From Micromonospora rubida (GTDB lineage Bacteria; Actinomycetota; Actinomycetes; Mycobacteriales; Micromonosporaceae): a stretch of DNA of 64,000 bases. Where the stretch lies: positions 186,001 through 250,000 of the forward strand of contig NZ_JAAALO010000008.1 in assembly GCF_009908295.1 (NCBI RefSeq), written 5' to 3'. The notes under the pieces were generated by a model, which was given only the letters and a program-made list of their open reading frames with translations, had not been told where the DNA came from and made no database searches. Positions 14,699 to 21,585 of this stretch are shown piece after piece. Each line of letters opens with the position of its first letter. The first letter of the stretch is position 1. Made by a program: the position numbers and the translations under genes.

Positions 14699-16779
14699 CG
14701 GGCCCCGACGGCGGTGGCGACCTGGTCTCGGCGTACGCCACCGACGCCGAGCGGGACGCCGAGGCCAGCGTCCGGCCGAAGCGGCTGGAGGAGTTCATCG
14801 CCCAGCACCGGGTCCGCGACCAGCTCGACCTGCTGCTCCAGGGCGCGATGCGGCGCGGCTCCCCGCCCGACCACATCCTGCTGTCGGGCCCGCCCGGCCT
14901 GGGCAAGCCCGTCTCCGTCGACGCTCTGGTGCTGCTGGAGGACGGCTCCCGACGCCGGCTCGGCGACGTCGTGGTGGGCGACCGGGTCATCACTCGCACG
15001 GGCGCCGGTGCGACGGTGACGGCGGTGCACGAGCAGGGCGAGTTGGATTCCGTCCGCATCCGTACGACCAGCGGTCGCGCGGTGATCGCCGCACCCGACC
15101 ACCCGTTCTGGACGCCCGACGGGTGGCTGAAGGCCGGCGACCTCACCGAACGGGACTTCCTGGCCAACGTGCTGTGCCCCGACCTGATCGCGGACGGCAC
15201 CGCGGCCCTGGACGAGTACAAGCTCGCCGGATACCTGATCGGTGACGGGTGCACGAGCAACCACGTCACCTTCACCGGCGGCGATGAGAGCGTCCTGGCC
15301 GACTTCCGGTCGGTCTGCGACCGACTGGGCCATCCGCACAACACCCGGCCGAACAGCCCTCGCAGCTCCCTGATCAGGGTCTCCGGGCTCCGGCCGTGGC
15401 TTGCCGAGCACGGGCTGTTGGACAAGACCGCCTGGCTGAAGCGGGTGCCCGAGTTCGTCCACCGTGGCGACGCCTGGCAGGTCGGGGCCTTCCTCGGCGC
15501 GTACTTCGCCTGCGACGGCACGGTCAGCCGGCGGGGTCAGGGCCGGTACGACCTAATCGTCGAGTACTACAGCGTGTCCCGGGAGCTGCTGGCCGACGTG
15601 CAGCACCTCCTGCTCCGGCTCGGCATCCAGTCCCATCTCAAGCTCAAGCGTGGTCGCTACCAGGGCAGACCGCACGAGTCGTGGCGGCTCAGCGTCACCA
15701 GCCAGGACGATGTGGCGCGGTTCGTCGAGCGGATCACCGTGGTCGGCGAACGGGGCGCGCGGCTCGCCGAGTGGGCCCCGCGCCGGGACCGCTTCGAAGA
15801 GCGCCTCGCCGTCGACCGGGTCGCCTCGGTGGAGCCCGTCGGCCTGCACGAGTGCCGCTGCCTGACGGTCGACGGCGACCACACGTTCACGGTCAACGAC
15901 CTGGTCGTCCACAACACCACCCTGGCCAACATCGTGGCGGCCGAGTTGGGCGCGGGCCTGCGGGTGACCAGCGGGCCGGTGATCGAGCGCTCCGGTGACC
16001 TCGCGGCGATCCTGACCAGCCTCGCCGAGGGCGACGTGCTGTTCATCGACGAGATTCACCGGATCGCCAAGCCGGCCGAGGAGCTGCTCTACAGCGCGAT
16101 GGAGGACTTCCGGGTCGACGTGATCGTCGGCAAGGGGCCGGGGGCCACCGCCATCCCGCTGGACGTGGAGCCGTTCACCCTGGTCGGCGCGACGACCCGG
16201 TCCGGCCTGCTGACCGGGCCGATGCGGGACCGGTTCGGCTTCGTCGCACACCTGGACTTCTACTCCCCGGCCGACCTGGAGGTGCTGCTGCGCCGCTCGG
16301 CGCGGATCCTGGGCGTGCCGATCACCGACGACGGCGCCGTCGAGATCGCCGGCCGGTCCCGGGGCACCCCCCGGATCGCCAACCGGCTGCTGCGCCGGGT
16401 GCGGGACTTCGCCGAGGTCCGCGCCGACGGCGTGGTCACCCTGGAGACCGCCCGGGCCGCCCTCACGGTGTACGACGTCGACGCGCTCGGGCTGGACCGA
16501 CTGGACCGGGCCGTGCTCACCGCGCTGGTCGATTCGTTCCGGGGCGGGCCCGTCGGGTTGTCCACCCTGGCGGTGGCGGTGGGGGAGCAGCCGGACACGG
16601 TCGAGGAGGTCTGCGAACCGTTCCTGGTCCGGGCGGGGCTGCTCGCCCGCACGCCGCGAGGCCGGGTGGCGACGGAGGCGGCCTGGCGGCACCTGGGCCG
16701 AACCCCACCGAATGGTACATTTGGCACCGATGTTCCTGTCGCGCCCGATCTGTTCTCCGCCACGCCCGATCAGCCGTGA
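14695..16779 (+). CDS. ruvB: Holliday junction helicase RuvB, precursor interrupted by an intein
   Basis: The 694-residue precursor contains RuvB split by a 336-residue intein. The N-extein (residues 1-71) ends in the Walker A motif GPPGLGK; the C-extein resumes with TTLANIVAAELG at residue 408. Joined, they give a normal 358-residue RuvB with GPPGLGKTTLAN, Walker B LFIDEIHRI, sensor 1 GATTRSGLL, the arginine finger region DRFG and a C-terminal winged-helix domain. RuvB is the hexameric ATPase that drives branch migration. Because the intein disrupts the P-loop, unspliced protein should be inactive. The ATG overlaps the ruvA stop. The host gene is otherwise intact in one frame. Confidence 0.97.
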   Translation: MTGPDGGGDLVSAYATDAERDAEASVRPKRLEEFIAQHRVRDQLDLLLQGAMRRGSPPDHILLSGPPGLGKPVSVDALVLLEDGSRRRLGDVVVGDRVITRTGAGATVTAVHEQGELDSVRIRTTSGRAVIAAPDHPFWTPDGWLKAGDLTERDFLANVLCPDLIADGTAALDEYKLAGYLIGDGCTSNHVTFTGGDESVLADFRSVCDRLGHPHNTRPNSPRSSLIRVSGLRPWLAEHGLLDKTAWLKRVPEFVHRGDAWQVGAFLGAYFACDGTVSRRGQGRYDLIVEYYSVSRELLADVQHLLLRLGIQSHLKLKRGRYQGRPHESWRLSVTSQDDVARFVERITVVGERGARLAEWAPRRDRFEERLAVDRVASVEPVGLHECRCLTVDGDHTFTVNDLVVHNTTLANIVAAELGAGLRVTSGPVIERSGDLAAILTSLAEGDVLFIDEIHRIAKPAEELLYSAMEDFRVDVIVGKGPGATAIPLDVEPFTLVGATTRSGLLTGPMRDRFGFVAHLDFYSPADLEVLLRRSARILGVPITDDGAVEIAGRSRGTPRIANRLLRRVRDFAEVRADGVVTLETARAALTVYDVDALGLDRLDRAVLTALVDSFRGGPVGLSTLAVAVGEQPDTVEEVCEPFLVRAGLLARTPRGRVATEAAWRHLGRTPPNGTFGTDVPVAPDLFSATPDQP
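14908..15915 (+). other. RuvB intein with LAGLIDADG homing endonuclease domain
   Basis: The 336-residue insertion has all intein blocks. Block A: PVSVDALVLLEDG, with Pro as residue 1 instead of Cys/Ser. Block B: GRAVIAAPDHPFW (His65; the usual Thr three residues before it is Ala; Trp68 follows). Endonuclease block C LAGYLIGDG (106-114) and block E LGAYFACDG (196-204) keep both catalytic Asp residues; block H is LADVQHLLLRLGI. Block F: ECRCLTVDGDHTFTV, with Cys316 and Cys318, Cys318 replacing the usual Asp. Block G: NDLVVHN, ending in His335-Asn336, with Thr as +1 residue. Lack of an N-terminal nucleophile plus block F Cys resembles class 3 inteins, though the class 3 block G Thr is Val here. 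Confidence 0.95.
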
Positions 16780-16826
16780 TCCGAACGTGATCTGTGCCGC
16801 ATTCGGCGTTCCCAGGTGCAGGGACT

Positions 16827-16832
16827 AGACTT
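16827..16832 (+). promoter_or_regulatory. Candidate -10 box upstream of yajC
   Basis: TAGACT, a good TANNNT match, lies ~90 bases before the yajC start in the 140-base gap after ruvB. The exporter-accessory genes may therefore be transcribed apart from ruvCAB. Confidence 0.35.
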
Positions 16833-16919
16833 CGCCGCGGTTTGTACAGGACGTGAGACTCCGCCTCCGCTCCGGTGCCTGTCGCGCCGAGCCGGAGGCC
16901 AATCGGAAGGTCAGTAACA

Positions 16920-17267
16920 GTGCTCTACGCAGCAGGGGGCGGAGGGGGAGCCGGCGGTCTTACGCCGATCCTCATGATCGCCCTGCTCTTCGGCGTCATG
17001 TACTTCATGATGATCCGTCCTCAGCAGAAGCGCCGCCGCGAGGCGGAGCAGATGCAGTCCGCCCTTGGCGCCGGCGACGAGGTGGTCACCATCGGCGGTC
17101 TCTACGGCACGGTCACCGACGTGGACGACGACACCGTCCTGCTCGAGGTCGCACCCGGCGTGCAGACCCGGTACGCCCGCCCGGCCATCGCCAAGGTGGT
17201 CAACCGGGCCGAGCGGGTCGAGTCGACCGAGCTGGTCAGCGAGGAAGCCGAGACCGTCAAGGAGTGA
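16920..17267 (+). CDS. yajC: Preprotein translocase subunit YajC
   Basis: This 115-residue protein belongs to the SecDF-YajC accessory complex at the cytoplasmic membrane. It has one membrane segment (TPILMIALLFGVMYFMMI) followed by the family hallmark RPQQKRRREAEQMQ, then a small beta domain (GDEVVTIGGLYGTVTDVDDD). I chose the GTG at 16920 because it has a GGAAGG box nine bases upstream and starts close to the membrane segment. The genes secD and secF follow. Confidence 0.95.
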   Translation: MLYAAGGGGGAGGLTPILMIALLFGVMYFMMIRPQQKRRREAEQMQSALGAGDEVVTIGGLYGTVTDVDDDTVLLEVAPGVQTRYARPAIAKVVNRAERVESTELVSEEAETVKE

Positions 17268-17326
17268 CCGCCTCCCCGACGGGGCAGCGGAGACGCCGTT
17301 AAAACTGGATAGTTGGGTCGACACCT

Positions 17327-17392
17327 GACGCCGACACCCGCAGGTTGCCGGTCGACGCCCCCGCGTCGGCCTTGGTCAGCCGTGTCGGCGTC
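17327..17392 (+). repeat. 11-bp inverted repeat in the yajC-secD gap
   Basis: GACGCCGACAC (17327-17337) and GTGTCGGCGTC (17382-17392) are exact reverse complements 44 bases apart. Together with a second hairpin downstream they may set the ratio of YajC to SecD-SecF by partial termination or mRNA processing. Confidence 0.5.
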
Positions 17393-17440
17393 GGGTCGCC
17401 GGCCCCGGACAGCCGTCGCCGGGACCCCCGGCCCGACATT

Positions 17441-17463
17441 CGCGCCGCCGTGTCGGCGGCGCG
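17441..17463 (+). terminator. Hairpin before secD, possible attenuator
   Basis: CGCGCCGCC and GGCGGCGCG pair perfectly around a GTGTC loop. The stem ends 24 bases before the secD start codon, so it could end some yajC transcripts or protect the secD 5' end. There is no T-tract. Confidence 0.5.
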
Positions 17464-17487
17464 ACCCTAACAGGGAGACAGACAGCC

Positions 17488-19401
17488 GTGGCACCACCTC
17501 AGGGACAGATGCGGCCCGGACGGCAACTCGCCGTGCTCGGCCTCATCTTCGTCGTCCTCTATCTCATGGTGTTCTTCTCGGGCGGCGCCAGTGGTGGCTT
17601 GAAGGATCGGCTCGAGCCCCGGCTCGGCCTGGACCTGATCGGCGGCACCCGGCTGACGCTCGAGGCGACGAACAGCATCGACGGCAAGCCCCCGACGGCG
17701 GAGAACCTCGAAGAGGCCCGCCAGATCATCGAAAACCGGGTCAACGCGTACGGCGTGGCCGAGGCCGAGGTGGTCACCGAGGGCAACCGGAACATCGTCA
17801 TCTCCCTGCCCGGCGAGAACCGCGACCTCACCGACGTCGGCAGCGCCGCCGAGCTGCGCTTCCGCAAGGTGCTGAAGGCCGGCGACGGCACCGGCGCGGT
17901 GGCCCCCCCGGCGGCCACGCCGACCCCAGCCCCGTCCGGCAGCGTCTCCCCGGCCCCGTCGGGCAGCGCCAGCCCCAAGCCGGCGGTCAGCTCGCCGGCC
18001 GGGGCGAAGGCGACCGCGTCGCCGAGCGCCAGCGGTCAGGGCGGCGGGGCCGCGGCCCCGAGCGCCAGCGCCACCCCGCCGGCCTCGCCGAGCGCCGCCG
18101 CGCCGTCGCCGAGCGCCAGCGCCGAGCCGGTGCCGCAGAGCGTCGAGGATCAGCGCAAGGCCGTCCAGCAGAAGGTCGGGGCCGCTGCCTGGCAGGCCGC
18201 CAGCGGCCTGCAGGCCCCGGCCGACCTGACCACCGACCCGTCGCTGGGCGCGACCCTCAAGCCGTTCGGCACGCTCTCCCCGGCCGAGGTCGCGGTGCTG
18301 CCGGCCGAGATGCAGTTCAACGTCCCGACGATCGGCTGCGCCCAGCTCGACAAGCGCCCGGCGGCGTCGATCAAGGACGAGAAGCAGAAGGCGGTCGCCT
18401 GCGAGGACGGCGTCCAGAAGTACCTGCTCGACGTGGCGAAGGTGCTCGGCACCGACGTCGGCGACGCCAACGCGGTGCTCGACCAGACCAGCTCCTGGGT
18501 GGTCAGCCTCGACTTCAAGGGCAAGGGCCAGGAGAAGTGGACCGCCCTGACCCGGGAGGCGTTCACCAACGAGGGCCAGGCGTGCGACCAGACCGCGTTG
18601 GGCCAGGACGGCAAGTGTCGGGTCGCCGTCGTCCTCGACAACAAGGTGGTCTCCTCGCCGGAGATCCAGGGCGTGCTCACCGGTGACTCGCAGATCACCG
18701 GAAGCTTCGACAACAAGACGGCCAGCGCCCTGGCCAGCCAGCTGCGCTACGGCGCCCTGCCGGTGACCTTCGAGCCGCAGGAGCAGCAGAACGTCACCGC
18801 GACCCTCGGCGCCAGCCACCTGCGCGCGGGCCTGCTCGCCGCCGGCATCGGCATGCTGCTGGTCATCATCTACTCGTTCTTCTACTACCGGCTGCTCGGC
18901 TCGGTCATCTTCCTGAGCCTGGTGCTGTCGGCGCTGCTGGTCTTCGGCGCGCTGGTGGTGCTCGGCCGGCAGATCGGCTTCACGCTCACCCTCGCCGGCA
19001 TCGCCGGCATGATCGTCTCGCTCGGTGTGGCGGCGGACTCGTTCGTCATCTACTTCGAGCGGCTCAAGGACGAGATCCGCGAGGGACGCAGCCCGCGCAG
19101 CGCGGTGCCGCGGGCCTGGATCCGGGCCCGCCGGACGATCATCTCGGCCAACGCGATCACCCTCATGTCGGCCGTGGTGCTCTACGTCGTCTCGGTCGGC
19201 GCGGTGAAGGGCTTCGCCTTCGCGCTCGGCCTGGCCACGGTGCTCGACCTGGTCGTGGTCTTCCTCTTCCGTCACCCGATCATGACGATGTTCGCCCGTA
19301 CCAAGGCGTTCCTTTCCCCTCGGGTCAGCGGTCTCGGCCGGGCCCTTCCCGCTCGGACCACCGAGCAGGCCACCCGCACCTCGCGCGTCAAGGAGGCCTG
19401 A
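17488..19401 (+). CDS. secD: Protein translocase subunit SecD
   Basis: This 637-residue RND-type protein uses the proton gradient to help pull exported proteins across the membrane with SecF and YajC. It has a first membrane segment at ~13-31, the D1 motif LGLDLIGGTRLTLEA, a large periplasmic part, and five C-terminal segments with the AGMIVSLGVAADSFVIYFER motif (conserved Asp in helix 4). A low-complexity Ala/Pro/Ser/Thr stretch at about residues 138-215 interrupts the periplasmic domain and explains the length; actinobacterial SecD often has such linkers. The GTG start has a GGGAG box 11 bases upstream. secF begins one base after its stop. Confidence 0.96.
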   Translation: MAPPQGQMRPGRQLAVLGLIFVVLYLMVFFSGGASGGLKDRLEPRLGLDLIGGTRLTLEATNSIDGKPPTAENLEEARQIIENRVNAYGVAEAEVVTEGNRNIVISLPGENRDLTDVGSAAELRFRKVLKAGDGTGAVAPPAATPTPAPSGSVSPAPSGSASPKPAVSSPAGAKATASPSASGQGGGAAAPSASATPPASPSAAAPSPSASAEPVPQSVEDQRKAVQQKVGAAAWQAASGLQAPADLTTDPSLGATLKPFGTLSPAEVAVLPAEMQFNVPTIGCAQLDKRPAASIKDEKQKAVACEDGVQKYLLDVAKVLGTDVGDANAVLDQTSSWVVSLDFKGKGQEKWTALTREAFTNEGQACDQTALGQDGKCRVAVVLDNKVVSSPEIQGVLTGDSQITGSFDNKTASALASQLRYGALPVTFEPQEQQNVTATLGASHLRAGLLAAGIGMLLVIIYSFFYYRLLGSVIFLSLVLSALLVFGALVVLGRQIGFTLTLAGIAGMIVSLGVAADSFVIYFERLKDEIREGRSPRSAVPRAWIRARRTIISANAITLMSAVVLYVVSVGAVKGFAFALGLATVLDLVVVFLFRHPIMTMFARTKAFLSPRVSGLGRALPARTTEQATRTSRVKEA

Positions 19402-19402
19402 G

Positions 19403-20593
19403 ATGGCTAAGACTGGATTGGCGAGCCGCCTCTACCGGGGCGAGGCCGGCGTCGACGTCATCGGCAAGCGCAAGCTGTGGTTCACCGTCGCCGGGGTGCT
19501 GATCCTGATCTCGGTGCTCAGCTTCGCCGTGCGCGGCTTCAGCCTGGGCATCGAGTTCGCCGGCGGCAACTCGTTCCAGGTGCCGGCCAGCGTCGGGACG
19601 CTGGAGCAGGCCGAGGAGAAGGTCGACGCGGCGCTGGCGAGCACCGCGGGCGGCGCCGAGGTGGTCACCGCGCAGAAGGTCGGCGGCACCGGCGGCGACT
19701 ACTACGAGCTGCGCACCTCGCAGCTCACCGCCGAGCAGGCCAACGCGGCCAAGGCGGAGATGGCCCGGGAGTTCGGCATCCAGCCGGACCAGATCAGCGG
19801 CAACCAGGTCAGCGAGGCGTGGGGCAGCCAGGTCACCTCCCGCGCGCTGCTCGGCCTGGTGATCTTCGTCGCGCTGGTGATGGTCTACCTGATCCTGCGC
19901 TTCGAGTGGCGGATGGCGGTGGCGGCCGTCTCCTCGCTGTTCATGAACCTGATCCTCACCGCCGGCATCTACTCGCTGGTCGGCTTCGAGGTGACCCCGT
20001 CGACGATCATCGGGTTCCTCACCATCCTGGGCTTCGCGCTCTACGACGTGGTGGTGGTCTTCGACAAGGTCCAGGAGAACACCCGGGGCATCACGGCGAA
20101 CAACAACCAGACGTACGGCGAGGCGGCCAACCTGGCGATCAACCAGAGCCTCATGCGGTCGCTGAACACGTCGGTGGTCGCCCTGCTTCCCGTCGGCGGT
20201 CTGCTCTTCATCGGCGCGGGCCTGCTGGGCGCGGGCACCCTGAAGGACCTCGGCCTGGTGCTCTTCGTCGGTATGGCGATCGCGTTCCTGACCTCGATCC
20301 TGCTGGCCACCCCGCTGCTGGTGCTGCTGAAGAGCTACGAGCCGCGGATCCAGGCCCACAACAAGCGGGTGCTGGCCCGACGGGGCGCCCTGGCCCGGGG
20401 CGAGATCACCCCGAAGGGCGCGCCGCGCCCGGCCGGGGAGGACGACGAGCCCATCGACCCGGAGGAGGCGGCCCTGGCCGGGGCCGCGCCGAAGGTGGGC
20501 AGCCGGCCCGCCGGCAAGCGTCCGAGCGGCGCCCGGGGCGGTCGCCCCGCCGGCGGCGGCGGTAACCGGCCGGGCGGCGCGAAGCGCCGCTGA
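19403..20593 (+). CDS. secF: Protein translocase subunit SecF
   Basis: This 396-residue partner of SecD has an initial membrane segment, the SLGIEFAGGNSFQV motif (SecF form of the D1 sequence), a periplasmic domain and five further segments including the FLTILGFALYDVVVVFDKV motif with its conserved Asp. The ~75-residue C-terminal tail is Pro/Gly/Arg rich and disordered. It is translationally linked to secD (one base between stop and ATG). Confidence 0.96.
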   Translation: MAKTGLASRLYRGEAGVDVIGKRKLWFTVAGVLILISVLSFAVRGFSLGIEFAGGNSFQVPASVGTLEQAEEKVDAALASTAGGAEVVTAQKVGGTGGDYYELRTSQLTAEQANAAKAEMAREFGIQPDQISGNQVSEAWGSQVTSRALLGLVIFVALVMVYLILRFEWRMAVAAVSSLFMNLILTAGIYSLVGFEVTPSTIIGFLTILGFALYDVVVVFDKVQENTRGITANNNQTYGEAANLAINQSLMRSLNTSVVALLPVGGLLFIGAGLLGAGTLKDLGLVLFVGMAIAFLTSILLATPLLVLLKSYEPRIQAHNKRVLARRGALARGEITPKGAPRPAGEDDEPIDPEEAALAGAAPKVGSRPAGKRPSGARGGRPAGGGGNRPGGAKRR

Positions 20594-20624
20594 CGCGACC
20601 GGGTAGACACCCGCCGGAGACGGT

Positions 20625-20674
20625 GACGACGGCGTCCTTCATGCTGTGCGAGCGGCGTGGAGGACGCCGTCGTC
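20625..20674 (+). terminator. 13-bp stem-loop between secF and apt
   Basis: GACGACGGCGTCC (20625-20637) and GGACGCCGTCGTC (20662-20674) pair perfectly with a 24-base loop. It lies just before the apt ribosome-binding site (AGGGAG, 20681). It could end yajC-secDF transcription or act as an apt leader element. Confidence 0.55.
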
Positions 20675-20696
20675 GTACGAAGGGAGACGGGCCGCC

Positions 20697-21263
20697 GTGA
20701 CGGAGACGCGCAGCGCCGGGGTACGGGGAGACAGCGGCCCACAGGTCGCCGAGCTGGTCGCCAGCCGTGTGCTGGACGTGCCGGACTTCCCGAAGCCAGG
20801 CGTCATGTTCAAGGACCTGATGCCGCTGTTCGCCGACGGAGCGGTGTTCCGCCAGGTGGTCGACGGGATCGTGGCCTACCACGGGCGGGACTCGTTCGAC
20901 GCCGTGGTCGGGATCGAGGCCCGGGGCTTCGTGATCGCGGCGGCCGTCGCGTACGCCACCGGGGTCGGCGTGGTGCCGGTGCGCAAGGCCGGCAAGCTGC
21001 CCCGCCCCGCCTACTCGGCCTCGTACGCGCTGGAGTACGGCGAGGCGACGCTGGAGCTGCACGAGGATGCGTTCACCGCCGGGCACCGGGTGCTGGTGGT
21101 CGACGACGTGCTCGCCACCGGGGGGACCGCCGAGGCCACCCTCGACCTGGTGGAGCGGGCCGGCGGCACGATCGCCGGCTTCACCGTGCTGCTGGAGCTC
21201 GGTTTCCTCGGTGGCCGCGAGCGGCTCGCCCCGCGCCCGGTGCACGCCCTGCTGGAGGTCTGA
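20697..21263 (+). CDS. apt: Adenine phosphoribosyltransferase
   Basis: This 188-residue enzyme salvages adenine with PRPP to make AMP. The PRPP-binding motif VLVVDDVLATGGTAEAT is clear, as are the N-terminal DVPDFPKPGVMFKDLMPL region and the VVGIEARGFVIAAAVAY loop. I chose the GTG at 20697, ten bases after AGGGAG; the in-frame GTG at 20646 would start inside the upstream stem-loop. The order secD-secF-apt-relA is widespread in actinobacteria and links purine salvage with the stringent-response enzyme. Confidence 0.95.
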   Translation: MTETRSAGVRGDSGPQVAELVASRVLDVPDFPKPGVMFKDLMPLFADGAVFRQVVDGIVAYHGRDSFDAVVGIEARGFVIAAAVAYATGVGVVPVRKAGKLPRPAYSASYALEYGEATLELHEDAFTAGHRVLVVDDVLATGGTAEATLDLVERAGGTIAGFTVLLELGFLGGRERLAPRPVHALLEV

Positions 21264-21585
21264 GCGCCCCAGCAGCGGCCGGCGGCCCCGTCCAGGCGGC
21301 CCGGTGGCCCCGCCCAGCGGCCTCGTTCATGCGGCCCGGTGGGCCCGGCCGGTGGCCCCCGTCCAGGCGGCCCGCAGCGGGGCGGCGCCCGGTCCGTGCC
21401 CTGCTGACCGATTGGTCGCGATGGCCGCCGGGCGGACCCCGGTGCGGTCCGTCCGGCCGAGCGGCGGGGCACGGTGCGTACGGGTAGCATTGCCCTTTGC
21501 TGACCGGCCGGGAGACCGCCGGGCGGCGGAAGACCAGGCCGGCCGGCGCACGGTCGGCGTACCCCGGCGAGCGGTGAGGAGGCCG
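21264..21585. other. 322-bp apt-relA intergenic region with direct repeat
   Basis: No gene is seen. An 18-bp sequence, CCCCGTCCAGGCGGCCCG, occurs twice (21286-21303 and 21357-21374) among further GGCGGCCCGGTGG-like motifs. A TAGCAT box at 21485-21490 could be the relA -10 element. The rest is unremarkable GC-rich DNA. Confidence 0.5.

Noticed and set aside
14908..15915. Calling the intein a confirmed class 3 (WCT) intein
   Set aside because: Pro1 and the block F Cys fit, and a Trp follows the block B His, but its position seems one residue off and the block G Thr is Val. The class is left open.
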